Assembly: GCF_963678635.1 (NCBI RefSeq) | Contig: NW_026970891.1 | Coordinates: 1-64,000 of the forward strand | Direction: 5' to 3' | Origin: Symsagittifera roscoffensis | Lineage: Eukaryota > Xenacoelomorpha > Acoela > Convolutidae | Length of the DNA: 64,000 nt | The notes under the pieces: generated by a model | Databases searched by the model: none | Told to the model about the DNA's origin: nothing | What the model saw: only the letters and a program-made list of their open reading frames with translations | Shown: positions 21,311 to 32,931 of the stretch, one piece after another | How positions within the stretch are numbered: the stretch's first letter is position 1 | Layout of the letters: each line of letters starts with the position of its first letter | Position numbers and translations under genes: made by a program

Positions 21311-21464
21311 TCATAAATTTCTAATCACGAAAATTAATTGGAGGTTCCCTCTCGGAGCTTAGGTTTACCACAGAGAATTGTTTATCTTCTATCCAATTCA
21401 TTATTCATTTCACTCTATCATAAAACAGTTGAACCAACAAGTCACTACCGTTACCACCACCACT

Positions 21465-21788
21465 ATGTACTCATCGCTAGAAAATGATACAGTCTTTTAC
21501 GATGATTTTCAAGATATATCTTCGGGAGAAAAACGCATCGTACGAATTGGAACGAAAACTTTTGACAAAACGGGTACATATATCACAGTTAAGTTGAAAA
21601 AAAAGAATGAAGATGGTGTGTTTAAATGTTATCAAGCAGTGACCTTAACGACAAGAACTGATTGTTTGGGAGATAATTATTCAAAAATTAAAAAAAAAAT
21701 GGTTAAAAAACAAACTGGTGAAAAGACTTCATCTTCCTCCTCCTCCTCCTCCTCCTCCTTCTCAGCTGCAAATGATAAAACATCATAA
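21465..21788 (+). CDS. Small plus-strand ORF with poly-Ser tail, unknown
   Basis: From ATG 21465 (MYSSLENDTVFYDDFQD) a 107-codon frame has a compact N-terminal part rich in alternating hydrophobic and charged residues (IVRIGTKTFD, YITVKLKKKN, YQAVTLTTR), suggesting a small beta-rich domain. A Lys-rich stretch and about ten serines encoded by TCC repeats follow. An upstream in-frame ATG at 21378 would add 29 residues, but 21465 gives a more protein-like N terminus. Immediately after, another frame (to 21903) encodes a charged segment (GDENDADDEYSKNK) that may be the original continuation after slippage in the TCC tract. It lies just upstream of the plus-strand gene at 21948. No family recognised. 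Confidence 0.45.
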   Translation: MYSSLENDTVFYDDFQDISSGEKRIVRIGTKTFDKTGTYITVKLKKKNEDGVFKCYQAVTLTTRTDCLGDNYSKIKKKMVKKQTGEKTSSSSSSSSSSFSAANDKTS

Positions 21789-21947
21789 AAGACGATACAC
21801 GTCAAAAAGATCAGTCCGTCCCGAAAAAGAATGTGCTGAAAGTGGTGATGAAAACGATGCGGATGATGAATACTCGAAAAATAAAATATGTAGAGTTGCC
21901 TGAAACAGAAAAAAAAAACATTTGAATAATTTGATATAACCAGCAGA

Positions 21948-22540
21948 ATGGTTGAAGCAATGTATGAGCAGTCGCCTGAATTTTTAAGAAAATTTCGAAA
22001 GAACATTAAATTTTTTATTCTGAACAACGAACCCGACGCCTCACAACTCCCTCTAAACACAAATTTTGCATTTGCAACCCACTCAATTCAGAACGAGTCT
22101 TGCGCCCAATTGCTCGACAATGACCATCCCCACATCCATTTTCTCATCGACGTAACAAAAGATTATATCGACGTAGTTAACAAGATGACCTCAACCACTT
22201 TTGTTGTACCTTGTCTACTCTCATCTTTCAAGCATCTAATATTGGGTTGCAGTAAACTTCACCTATCGGGACCCCTGATGGAAAAATTAAAAATTGCTGT
22301 CAACTAAAACAATTCTATTAACAACTCAACTGACATTGGCAGTGCTCCTCTACGAAGAAGATTGCCACAAGTTTGCTCTGCTTCACAAACTCGATCCATT
22401 CAAACTCAACTGATTTAATCACTAATGTAACAATTGAACGCTTCATTAAAATTTTGAATGGTGACAATGCCGCCGAGTTTTCTAAAATTATTGATATTAT
22501 TCTGAGTGGGTAGTGTCGTTTAGAGATTGATCCACAAACA
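21948..22540 (+). pseudogene. Unknown plus-strand Maverick-associated gene (copy B), broken
   Basis: Starts at ATG 21948 (MVEAMYEQSPEFLRKFRKN) and runs 119 codons to a TAA at about 22305. The paralogous copy A (19435-19758) continues past that point for about 80 further codons. Copy B also carries a 1-base deletion near 22410 relative to copy A. The N-terminal half contains HIHFLIDVTKDYIDVVNKM; the C-terminal half has a GSAPLRRRLPQ segment. I do not recognise the product. Confidence 0.55.
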
Positions 22541-22837
22541 TTGTTTGTTAAATTTATTATGGAAAAGAAATTCAAATTTTAATAATCTGTTTTCCCTCTG
22601 TTTTTTTAATTAAACCCTAAAAAAAACTTACTACACCAGCGAAAGGCGTTGCCGAAGAGCGTAGCGATCCATGCCTCAATATTTTTTTGGAACTCGATAT
22701 AACAAATTTCCAGGAGACTTTTGAATTTTGATTGTTTTTTTTGTTAACAAGATTGCTCTAGACTCCCCTGACTTAGATATGGAATAAAAAAGTTGAAAAA
22801 GATATATAAATTAAATCCCTTCATAACATCAAATCAA

Positions 22838-23277
22838 TTATATCAACTTATGTTTTGCAAATCGCATCATATCATGATTATTCACTTTAAGTCCTAGGGG
22901 AAATCTAGATGTTATTATCAAATGGGCAACGTAAACACAATAAAGTCCACATAAAAGTGAGTTTGCAGATTGAATAGGTCTGTTCATCGGTATTTGAGTA
23001 GTTTCACCATCATGTAAACTCATGAAGCGTCTCGCATATTTGCTTACGTTCGGATACATTGTTAGTTTTGTCCAAGGAGATCAGCGAAGAAAACTTGTCC
23101 ATCAGCTCGAGCAAACAGTAACCAATGAGTACCCGGTTGATCAGAGTTTGAGGCGTTCACAATTAAAATGTTTTGTCTTTTTCAACGCCAATGGACAATT
23201 AGCTGGTCCAATACCTTCAAAGCGATACTTTAATTGTTTGCATCGATTGATGAGCTCATATATCTGAACATTCTCCA
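22838..23277 (-). pseudogene. Adenain-type cysteine protease, copy B (broken)
   Basis: Minus-strand frame from ATG 23277 (MENVQIYELINRCKQLKYRF) with the same protease motifs as copy A: GTHWLLFARADG (catalytic His block) and QSANSLLCGLYCVYVA (Gln and nucleophile Cys), about 146 codons in total. Lesions differ from copy A: a frame change near 23180, and a 1-base loss near 23065 that ends the His-containing frame. The TGA seen in copy A is absent. Function in intact elements is proteolytic maturation of the virion, by family knowledge. Confidence 0.78.
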
Positions 23278-23312
23278 TTTTTTCCCGTTTCTTACTCTTT
23301 CTCTCTCCCTCT

Positions 23313-23316
23313 CTTC

Positions 23317-23382
<66 letters not shown>
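23313..23382 (+). repeat. CT-dinucleotide microsatellite, copy B
   Basis: A CT tract with a CTAT interruption at the end of duplicated segment B, equivalent to 20537-20596. The difference in length and interruption from copy A shows slippage after the duplication. Confidence 0.9.
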
Positions 23383-23385
<3 letters not shown>

Positions 23386-23446
23386 AGGTCATGAGAGTAT
23401 TTTTGGCAATTTTTTTGTCAGAACGGACGTATACTATTGATGCGCG

Positions 23447-24693
23447 CTATCCCATGAAAAGTAACTCAATATTCCCAGCAAGTGGAGCGTCGACTTTAAA
23501 CTCCACGGATATTGTGCAATTGGTCAATTCAGGATGAATAAAGTCATGTGAAGCCTCCTGAGTGGATGTGAGATCAAATGCCAAAATATAATGACTGCTA
23601 TAATTAGCCAGACTGATTTCATGACTATTGTTGAAAACAAAATCCAGAGCTTCCAATGTGTTATAGTAAATTCTTTTGTTATCAGTCGTAGATATTGGAG
23701 TACCTGCAATAGGTACCCTGTTTCTATACACAATGCAATCTGAATTTTTGGTAATGAAAAGGACTTGATCTTCTTGTGCCCAAGTCAGCCTCATTTGTAC
23801 TCATTGCCACAATCATTCTTCGTGCTGGCTCTTTCGCGAAAACATCCTCTTGACGCCAGCTTTGTACTCCGGTAGTGGCCAGAAATGTTCGTGGAAGGAC
23901 TTCAATATAATTATAAATTGCTGGGCTTTTCAGCAGCGTTTTTTCTATCGATGACAACACAAGGTCTGTCACTGTCATTTTTTGCACATATAAGTTAGCT
24001 TCAGTGATTTGAACCTGGTAATGTTTACCATTGTCCTCTGACATAACAACAAAGTCGTTAGGAGAACGTCTCAGAGAAAAACGGGCAGTGACACCACTAA
24101 CTAAATGCTTGTCACAAGACAAGAATTCACATGCTTTTTTTACCAAACAACCTCAACTCGGCCGCAGCTGCTACAAGACGTTTACGTTCTGCAACATCAA
24201 TAGCTCTCCCAGCCGTACTATCCAAATTTGCTGGATTATCCTCATAATATTAGCCTTGGCAAGCAAGCCAAAATTTGTTTGCTTCATTACCGTGAGAAAA
24301 TCTAGTTTCAATGAAACTTTTATGTGCAAAATTAGCTTTGGTTGTTGAGATTTTTTCGCCATTTAAAGACAGCGTGCATTCGGAAAACAAAGATGAAAGT
24401 GGATTATTGACTAAATATGGTGTGTCTCGTAGACCCGCTTCGGTAGCATGAGTTCGTAAAACATTTCCGTTGTTTTGTACAACTCTCAGCACTATTTCAA
24501 GACGAGTGCGCTGAAGATCAATGAAGTTGTTTCGATCTCCCAAAACTTCAAACTCAAGCATAGGACCATCAGGCGAGTAGGATGGTCCAATTTTTTGGGT
24601 AAAAGCTTTTTCAAAGGTTACAAGTAGAGGAGGTTTTTCAAACAAATCTAGAGAACTGTGGGTCGCTTCAGTTGGTATCAAATTAGAAATCAT
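23447..24693 (-). pseudogene. Maverick major capsid protein (double jelly roll), frameshifted
   Basis: Starts at ATG 24693 (MISNLIPTEATHSSLDLFEK) and is the C. elegans F54H12.2-type capsid protein. The N-terminal 147 codons are open to 24250. Coding continues in other frames through YYEDNPANLDS and AERKRLVAAAAELR (about 24240-24150), then a 140-codon piece to 23724, then a last 115-codon piece to 23447. The C-terminal part contains the family hallmarks STTDNKRIYYNTLEALDFVF, DLTSTQEASHDFIHPELTN and a final AGNIELLFMG. At least two frameshifts break it. It overlaps the upstream pVI-like gene by 11 nt. In intact elements this protein builds the icosahedral shell. Confidence 0.85.
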
Positions 24694-25069
24694 TTCGCAC
24701 TCTGGTGAAGAAATTAGAGCGACTTCTTGGTAGAGTTCGTTTCGTTGAAATGGTACCGCTGGTTTTTCTTCTGATTCTCTTCACTGAAGTCTTCCTCTTC
24801 TTGATTTTGCGAGCAGACTTTTTTCCGCTTTCAACTTGCCTTTTAATCCTATTCTTGACTGTACTTTTCAAAGCTTGCTTGGGCGTTTTTTTCTTAGTGG
24901 CTATATTAATAAGCTCCGGAACACCTTGGACAAGCAACTCTTTTCCCATTCGTTTTGCAGCAGGTATTATAAAGTTACGAGCTAAAGGAAGCGCAACTCT
25001 TCCTATTCCCATTGCCAAGGCACCAAAGCCACTGCCTCGTTATCTGTAGTGCCCTGAGAAGTGCGACAT
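24683..25069 (-). pseudogene. Small basic pVI-like minor virion protein, one early stop
   Basis: The frame starts at ATG 25069 (MSHFSGHYR), meets a TAA at codon 10 (25042-25040), then continues with RGSGFGALAMGIGRVALPLA to the end at 24683. It has an amphipathic hydrophobic helix (about residues 18-50) followed by a very basic Lys/Arg-rich tail (KKSARKIKKRK, VKRIRRKTSG). Mavericks encode such a protein between the penton and major capsid genes; the closest viral analogue is adenovirus pVI/pX-type core or cement protein. The homology call is from recalled family features. The early stop is the only lesion I see. Confidence 0.6.
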
Positions 25070-25113
25070 AGTCGCTTGATTATGGTAATACGCATCCATA
25101 TTTAATACCAGCT

Positions 25114-25992
25114 CTAAAATTTTTGAAATTTTAAAGTTAGAACAACTTTTCCTCCTCCACTCGCAAATGGGACAAGACGACCAGTTTTGGTTCGCAAATT
25201 TACTCCAATGCTTTGAATATTATTTACTAGAAGTTTCTTGTAATCTAAATTGCTGAAAACTTTGCGATGATTAGGTTCGATCGGACACACGTTACCGTTT
25301 ATCACTCGCTGATTAGTATCAATGACTCTTAATAGCGGAGCTTTGGTATCCCTCACAATTTGGTAGTGAATAATATCCAAGTATATAAACATTAATTGAA
25401 TACCGGCAGTCATGTCAACGGGATAGTCAGAGATCGAATTTTGAGTTGTTTTCATGCTATGTATCGTTTGGCTGGATCGTTTGTAACCTATGTGGTATCC
25501 TGTTCCATCCCGCATGCCTTTGAAACCCAAAATACTGAGAATCTGAGGACTCCCAAACGTAATTCCTTCCCGGTAATGCATCCATAATGTGAGGTGTCTG
25601 GTAATCGGATCAATATCGTAACTGAAGTTTTCAAGCTCCGTCTTCAAGTTGATTTCGTTAATTATTTTCTTAACATCATCATAAAAACCGCTTGTAATTT
25701 CAACTCGTTCACCATCATATGGCCTGGAATTTTTATCTTTATTAATTTTTTGACTTGCTCTGACTTTGTCTTTTTTGTAGTTTATGAGCTTTGTGTCTGT
25801 TACATTGTTTATAAGAGTGGGGAATGTTATTTCTGTCGGTGCTACTTTCCATTCACCTTGGAGAATGATCTTTTCGTTTAAAAGATTTTTAAAGTTGGCC
25901 AATGAGTTTCCACTGAAAATGTTCATAGACGCCAATGACACCAAAGTAACCATAAAGGAGTCGTTGATAGCGTCATCAAAATTGTTAGTCAT
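25114..25992 (-). CDS. Maverick minor capsid (penton, single jelly roll) protein, intact
   Basis: An uninterrupted 292-codon frame with ATG at 25992-25990. The start overlaps the integrase TGA in ATGA. N-terminal MTNNFDDAINDSFMVTLVS is followed by EWKVAPTEITFPT, the middle has RHLTLWMHYREGITFG, and the C-terminal region has IIHYQIVRDTKAPLLRVID and GKVVLTLKFQKF. These match the conserved Polinton penton protein, which forms capsid vertices. Length is normal for the family. It is the only core Maverick gene here without a visible lesion, which is surprising given the state of its neighbours. Confidence 0.82.
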   Translation of the reverse strand: MTNNFDDAINDSFMVTLVSLASMNIFSGNSLANFKNLLNEKIILQGEWKVAPTEITFPTLINNVTDTKLINYKKDKVRASQKINKDKNSRPYDGERVEITSGFYDDVKKIINEINLKTELENFSYDIDPITRHLTLWMHYREGITFGSPQILSILGFKGMRDGTGYHIGYKRSSQTIHSMKTTQNSISDYPVDMTAGIQLMFIYLDIIHYQIVRDTKAPLLRVIDTNQRVINGNVCPIEPNHRKVFSNLDYKKLLVNNIQSIGVNLRTKTGRLVPFASGGGKVVLTLKFQKF

Positions 25993-26935
25993 GGCTGATA
26001 TTCTTGTTTTTGTTCTTGTGCCTCCTCCTTCTCCTCCTCCTCCTTTTCTTCTTGCTCTATTTTTTCTACTACTCTGATTAGTTCAGGCTCATAGAATTTT
26101 CCCTCAATTGGCTCCTTGTTTGCGTCGATAAGGTTATAAGTCGAAGGATTTCTTGTTGGTACGTCAAATATTTCAAAAATTTCGTCTGTGAAAGATTGTT
26201 TGTATCCCTTCCGAAAAGGAATATCAGTTTTTGCTAATCTGACGAAATCGCCAACATAGAGTTTTGGTTGGCGAACTAATTTTTTAGATTGTTCTACTCG
26301 TAATGAAATTAGATGTGAAACTTCCTTTTTAGTCACTTTGTTTGGTTCCTTTTTTATGACACGATTCGTTCGTGAATTAATTGTGTGAACAAATTCTTGA
26401 AGCTTGTCTATGTAATAGTAAGTCCATTTGTGCTCCAAATATTTGTAAATCAAACTCTTTAAAGATCGAATATTTCTCTCGGCAAATGCAGATTTTTTCG
26501 CTCTCGGTTGTGTAAGTCAAAATACCCTTCTTATCACATAGTGACTGAAATGATCCCTTGAATTCTGTGCCCTTGTCTACCCAGAGTTCTTTCGGTTGTT
26601 TAATCTTAATCATTTTTTTGAATGCTTCTGCTGTTGCAGTAGCATATTTTGATTTCAATGGCTGCACACGTAGATATCGAGACATACAATCCACAGCAAC
26701 CAGGAGATATTAAAAATCTTTGTTGTATTTTGCAAATTTATCAACATATGCTAAATCAACTGACCATATTTCGTCTATTTCATAGACTATTACTTTTAAC
26801 CGAGATATTTTTCGACGAACTGCTCGATATTTTGTGTATGCGGGCTCTGAGTGTAAAAAATGTCTAAGTTACCGTCGTTGTAGTTTGGTTTCGTCTTTCA
26901 AGTTCTTCACACTTCCAAACAGAGCTGCCCCTCTA
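25989..26935 (-). pseudogene. Maverick retroviral-type integrase, broken
   Basis: Minus-strand DDE integrase resembling the F54H12.3 family. N-terminal to C-terminal: FLHSEPAYTKYRAVRRK, then EIWSVDLAYVDKFAKYN with the first catalytic Asp, ELWVDKGTEFKGSF with the second, FAERNIRSLKSL with the catalytic Glu, and a C-terminal DNA-binding part with YVGDFVRLAKTDIPFRKGYK. Lesions are one stop before the LRHF block (about 26862), one TAA after KYNKDF (about 26712), and a frameshift just before the catalytic Glu near 26495. A C-terminal Glu-rich tail (EEKEEEEKEEAQEQ) is encoded by CCT repeats. The N-terminal border is uncertain because the frame changes upstream. Confidence 0.82.
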
Positions 26936-26949
26936 GATGTGCACTTTTT

Positions 26950-27150
26950 TTAAAATGTTTTCTCTTCGGCTGGTGTAGGTTTGCCATCTCTTCGTTTTAA
27001 TCTTCGTCGTTTCTGTCGCTGAAGTATCCGAATCGTAATAGGGCGTTCCGTACGAATCAGAGTCTTCATGGTTGTCTTCTTTTTTACCTCTTTAGTGTAA
27101 GCTTGTACTTTTGGTGCCTCTGCGTTTTTTGACTGTTTTTGAGCTTGAGG
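26950..27150 (-). pseudogene. Acidic coding fragment between gene X and integrase
   Basis: A minus-strand frame reads EDSDSYGTPYYDSDTSATE followed by a Lys/Arg-rich stretch (TTKIKTKRWQTYTSRRENI) up to a TAG near 26936. An overlapping frame of 98 codons (27246-26950) is Lys/Gln-rich and may be a shadow. The acidic-then-basic pattern just before the integrase could be the integrase N-terminal extension or the end of gene X. Assignment is uncertain. Confidence 0.3.
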
Positions 27151-27572
27151 ATGGGCTGTTGGTACTGTCAATACTTGTTGGTTGTTTGGTGAGACTTTTG
27201 ATTTTTGCTGTAGTAGCAATAGCTGACTTGATCGCGTGTTTGGCATATGTATTCATAACCGACTGTTCGTTAAGGTTAAGAGCCGAAAGAATCATTATGA
27301 AAGCAGGATTTTGTAACTTTTTGTTCGGTTGTTGTATATCATACAGAATAACTGATGCTTTGATTCCAGTGGGGACCTTGTCCAGATAAATCATTTTGTT
27401 TATTTTGACCCGAGTCGATGATTTAATAATTTCCAGAACATTTTTAGCTCGTGTAAGTTTTTTTAGGTCCATGATTTCTAGCTGTCCTAATATACGTTTT
27501 TCAACAGCATCCATAGCGTCAGTGGACTCATCACTACCAACATTCGTTCCATCTCCCTCATATTTGGTCATT

Positions 27573-29130
<1,558 letters not shown>

Positions 29131-29157
29131 GCTGTCTGTCTGTCTGTCTGTCTGTCT
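29131..29157 (+). repeat. CTGT tetranucleotide repeat
   Basis: About six units of CTGT/GTCT directly abut the TTG tract. On the minus strand they encode the TDRQTDRQTD stretch of gene X. Together with the TTG tract they form a compound microsatellite inside a gene. Confidence 0.9.
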
Positions 29158-29430
29158 TTGGTCCTCAGATGCAACAGTAACTGGTTTTGGTATTTTGTCA
29201 GTTGATGCATCACTCTGTTTCGGATGTAATTGCGCTCTCATTCGGTTCAAAAAGGATAATTGAGGATTTTTATGTTCAATTAAATTGTCAAACAGTACAT
29301 GTGCAGCATGTGGTTGCTCTCGAACATAGACATGCTTTGGAATTAAAACAAACTCTTCTGCTGCCACCATTGTTTATCTTCTAAGGTAATTGAAGCAAAA
29401 GCAGAGATTATGTCGGACTAGATTAAACCC

Positions 29431-29655
29431 TTACTTACTCAAAATATTTGCTGGTTTTCTATCAAGGTTCGTCTGTGGGTTGATTAACAGTTTATATATT
29501 ACTTCAAAATTGTGTATGTTAGGGATACTAACTCGCACGTTACCATTGACTACATTCAGCAAGCATTTACATATAACTGAACTCACATTTCGATTTGATG
29601 TTTTTCTGAAAAAACTTCGAAATTGAGAAGGATTCAATTGAACCACGTGCTCCAG
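29431..29655 (-). CDS. Small Maverick gene Y (about 74 aa), unknown
   Basis: A minus-strand frame reading EHVVQLNPSQFRSFFRKTSN, then SSVICKCLLNVVNGNVRVSI and FEVIYKLLINPQTNLDRK, ending at 29431. No ATG is visible at the expected start (the frame opens at ILEHV), so the start may be mutated or non-canonical. The pattern looks like a small helical protein and resembles short hypothetical proteins I recall from nematode Mavericks. It lies between the ATPase and gene X and overlaps the out-of-frame end of the ATPase. Confidence 0.5.
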   Translation of the reverse strand: MEHVVQLNPSQFRSFFRKTSNRNVSSVICKCLLNVVNGNVRVSIPNIHNFEVIYKLLINPQTNLDRKPANILSK

Positions 29656-29659
29656 AATA

Positions 29660-30345
29660 GATCGTTTTCTCGCGTTTATTTGTTATGGGTGTGACTGGCT
29701 CTGCCTCACTTAACGGTAAGTAAAAAATTGATGGACCTGGTGGTATTATGTTTGAACGGTATCGTAAACAATCTGATGTTCGGGGATCTAAATCAATTGA
29801 TAGATGTCCGTATGTGTCCTTTGTGGCAAGTTCATATCAGCTTCTCAAAATTTTTGTTAAATTCAGTTGCCTTCCAAGATGCTCTAGTTGCTGAATATCA
29901 CGAGGTGATTTGAATAAAATGATATGCGATGTGTTCAAATCAATTGTTCGGGACCAACAATTTTGCTGGAATAAATTATGCTTGACATATATAACATCTA
30001 AACCTTTGTGTCTCCCTGCTGTTGCGAGTTTAACAAACTCGTTATTATTGTACATTTCTGCACAGGAATCATCAAACACTAGAAGAACATTTTCAAAGTT
30101 CCTTAGCCCATCAAAACCGTTGAAATTCGCAAACACAATGTTATTATTGTGAGACTTCCTTTTTTCACTGTACATCGGTTGACTTTCTGTGTAAAAGAAG
30201 AATGCTCTTTTAAACCTTGGATAAAATATTTTTCCTTTCAAAATTTTGAATATTAACTCTGTTTTTTTTTGGATCCTGAAGGTCCAACAACTGCCATAAA
30301 CATTCGCGTTGACGTATCAACAGTTTTATTCATATCCGAGGATTT
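29660..30345 (-). pseudogene. Maverick FtsK/HerA-type DNA-packaging ATPase, broken
   Basis: The minus-strand homologue begins around MNKTVDTSTRMFMAVVGPSG (about 30340-30280). The glycine-rich Walker A region is damaged: an A-rich run replaces the GK[ST] end and the frame changes at about 30270. The open 134-codon piece (30241-29837) contains the Walker B block NVLLVFDDSCAEMYNNNEF, the ATAGRHKGLDVIYVKHNLF motif and HIILFKSPRD. Coding continues in another frame with YGHLSIDLDPRTSDCLRYRS and PGPSIFYLPLSEAE down to about 29660. This ATPase pumps DNA into the capsid in intact elements. Family call is strong. Confidence 0.85.
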
Positions 30346-30832
30346 GGTAGTACGAAGCCAATTAAACCGGACAGGATTGAGAACCAAACTGATGTTTCCT
30401 CACAGCTTAGTTTCGTCAAAGAGAGTTTGTAGATACAGAAAGTCAATTAAAATGAAATTAATATCACTTGAGACACGAAAACCACTTCAGATCTCGGTAC
30501 GGTTACATTATTAAAAAATTTCCAAGATTTTCGCTCAACACTGTCATTATTTTCCTCATAAACAAAATCAATAATGATAGTTGCATCAGGTTCATCAACT
30601 GCTATTTCAGACATTTTGTTCAAAATGAAAAAAAATTGTGGTTAAAAAAAATTAATTATTCTTCTGAACAGTAATAAAACTCATACCGAGTATAACTTGT
30701 ACAGACTTACGATCACTATCATCCTCATCATCAAACATTTTCAGTTTTTGCATGAAACATAATTTTTTTCACAGAGTCCTCTTTCACTTTCTGTTGAATT
30801 TCTTTGGGTAGCTCACTGCTGGTTAGATCCAA
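30346..30832. other. Spacer between ATPase and PC4-like ORF
   Basis: No recognisable gene on either strand. Short frames here are out of phase with neighbouring coding patterns. The stretch may hold the decayed 5' end of the ATPase gene and its promoter; I see no specific site. Confidence 0.4.
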
Positions 30833-31165
30833 TTAAACTCCGGGTTGACGATGTTTGGGTACTAAGACTAGCTTGGGAAGGCAGACTCCTCGCTTGTTGG
30901 CTAACATTTCCAATATATTTGAATCGCTGGAAAAGATGAACAGATCAATCACGGGGAAAAATCTTCGCAGAGTAGTCCATTCTTCTTCAGATGGAACAAC
31001 TTGCTCTTTCCGTTGCACAATTTGGCCTCTGCAGTCAACGCGCTCTATTCGGGTCAATGAAATTTTAATATCACTCTCTGGGGTCATCCAAGCACAAAGA
31101 ACTGAATTTGGAGATAGATATGTCTCCTCTTTGGCTAATCTCTCCGTGTTGATCATCGTCATCAA
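30833..31165 (-). CDS. Putative PC4-like single-stranded-DNA-binding ORF
   Basis: A minus-strand frame of about 110 codons. Its central part, SDIKISLTRIERVDCRGQIV followed by QRKEQVVPSEEEWTTLRRFF and PVID, resembles the PC4/Sub1 fold: a beta strand with basic residues, a glycine turn, then a Glu-Glu-Trp helix with Leu-Arg-Arg. The true start is unclear. PC4 proteins bind single-stranded DNA and act in transcription or replication; a Maverick could use one in replication. The call rests on pattern memory only, and a structural search is needed. No lesion is visible within the domain. Confidence 0.4.
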   Translation of the reverse strand: MMTMINTERLAKEETYLSPNSVLCAWMTPESDIKISLTRIERVDCRGQIVQRKEQVVPSEEEWTTLRRFFPVIDLFIFSSDSNILEMLANKRGVCLPKLVLVPKHRQPGV

Positions 31166-31179
31166 TTTTCAACCAATCA

Positions 31180-31743
31180 AAAAGGCTTTGGGTTTTTTAG
31201 AGCACAATGATTTTTGGAGTTGTAATGAGGTATATGTTTGTAGCAGTTCGAAAATTTGTTGTAATGTAAGTTTTCAACTCTTGGACAACCTAAATCATCA
31301 AGATTCTCTACTCTGCGGTCTAAATAATAGGTTAGGAAGTCTGCCTTTCCTTTCCCTTAGCGTAGAATGTAGCTCCGCGATTCCTCAATACAACACTTTG
31401 GATAATTTAGTTGAGATTTAAATATAAGTAATCACCACTATCCCAATGAAGTCCATGCAAGTAATTCATTAGCCAGCTGTACGCTTTTTGCTCGAGTTTT
31501 GGAAGGGAATTAAAACTGACTGGTGGTAGAAAAATTAGGGAGTCGCTGTAGTCAGCGGTTGTGATTGCTAATTCTTTTAAAATAAAAGTGTTTTTCTTGT
31601 ATCGAAATCCTTCCAAATCCAACACGACTGATCTTTCACTCAGCATTCTAGCAAATGATAGAGTTTTGGTTTCCTCAATTTGATATATGAACAAAATGTG
31701 ATACCGCTCAAGTGAAAAGCAGGCTGTTGTTACATTTCCACGG
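31180..31743 (-). pseudogene. Putative DEDD/RNase H-fold exonuclease-like protein, broken
   Basis: Minus-strand coding in at least two frames. The first piece has SERSVVLDLEGFRYKKNTF, ILKELAITTADYSDSLIFL, SWLMNYLHGLHWDSGDYLY and stops at 31407. The second, in another frame, has GKADFLTYYLDRRVENLDDL, GCPRVENLHY and NSKNHCALKNPKAF to about 31180. The D-x-E start, HGLxW block, NLDDLxCP and a late HCALxxA block recall uncharacterised nuclease-like proteins of invertebrate mobile elements and viruses. The catalytic assignment is inference. The frame change is near 31400. Confidence 0.45.
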
Positions 31744-32653
31744 TAAAACATAGCAGTATATGGGACCAGTATTGTAAACTTCACGAACAAAACCGGCGGC
31801 ATCATGTAAAACAGCATGCATTCGTAAAACTTTTGAATCACTTAAAAATTTAACTAACGAAGAATTTTCTATCCCGATCAGTCCACCATAAGGTCTCAGC
31901 TTGATAGCAAAATCGTAGTTTATATCGTTAGTAGTCGAGAAGAAGAATAAGGAACATGCAGCTAAAAAATAATTCCGACGGTTGGTGTTTTCTGGATAAG
32001 TTTTTTTCAAAGTAAAAAATATCTCATGGATAATTTCCAAGTCCGTTGAAGTTACAGTTCGTTTTTCCAATTTCATTTTCCGTTTTTGCTAACACTTCTC
32101 CGACCTGCTTAACTTCGAGCCAATGGAAATAAAAGTAACCTTCCAGATACCACTTACTAAGAACTATATTTTGATGGTATTTATTTAGATAAACTACCGG
32201 AAGTTTTTGATACTTTGATAGTTTATTAAAACGAAGTCGTATTTTTCGCTCCAGCCCTTTCTCAATCATCAATGAGTTGAAATCAAATGAATAATAAAAG
32301 ACATTTTCATAGGTAGCAAAGGTCAAATCAGTTGCTTTTTCATATTTCTGTTTTGCATAAATACACCACGTTAATTGTAAAAGCTCATCCAGATAAAACT
32401 ATTCTTTACAACTTTCTGCATATTCTCTATTTGCAATTTCTTTGGATCTCGACACGAAAACTATATGACGATTGTGAAAGTATTCGTTTTTTATTTGACA
32501 TCCAGTTGAAAAAACAGTGAAAGATAAATGCTCCGAATCAATGTCTTTTGTATGCCAACTTCCCATTAGGTTCATTTTTCGCAATTCATTATTCCACAAT
32601 CTTACTATTTTTTTTATTACGTTTTTGTCTAGACGTAACAGCGACGACTGCAA
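31708..32653 (-). pseudogene. Unknown decayed Maverick-associated gene
   Basis: Two open minus-strand pieces, 32653-32399 and 32326-32024, are in the same frame and are separated only by a TAG near 32398 and short coding sequence (FYLDELLQLTWCIYAKQKYE). A frameshift near 32050 leads into a further piece, 32076-31708, with NYFLAACSLFFFSTTNDINY and KVLRMHAVLHDAAGFVREVY, then NTGPIYCYV. The combined length is about 310 codons, and it may run on into the exonuclease-like ORF as one larger protein. The HAVLHDAAG block is the most distinctive motif, but I cannot name a family. Confidence 0.5.
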
Positions 32654-32885
32654 CCGTATTGCAACCTTGGTGAGTAATTATGGTTTACATACGTTTCGGT
32701 GTTAATACATTTAAATCATGGAAATACTCTACAGCAGTCAATAGACCGTTAAAACTATGCTGGCCAAAGCTATACTTGCTTTGTTTTTTTACCCACTCCA
32801 AAAGTATGGCAGCATTCCAAGTCGAACGTACCAAAGGGCGAAATAATGCTAATTTATGCTTTTTTCCAGACATAAATCGGGTGAA

Positions 32886-32931
32886 AAATTTTTTAAGGAT
32901 CCTACTAGAAATTTTTTAAGGATCCTACTAG
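32886..32931 (+). repeat. Perfect 23 bp tandem duplication
   Basis: AAATTTTTTAAGGATCCTAC plus TAG occurs twice head to tail (32886-32908, 32909-32931). It lies just outside the last Maverick coding sequence and may mark a former repair or excision junction; this is inference. Confidence 0.9.

Larger units (their letters stand above)
22215..23385. repeat. Local segmental duplication, copy B (partner 19435-20596)
   Basis: Direct repeat of segment A: end of the plus-strand gene, minus-strand protease and CT microsatellite in the same order. Unlike copy A, this copy preserves the uninterrupted upstream part of the plus-strand gene and so provides the empty-site reference for the retroelement insertion. 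Confidence 0.85.
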
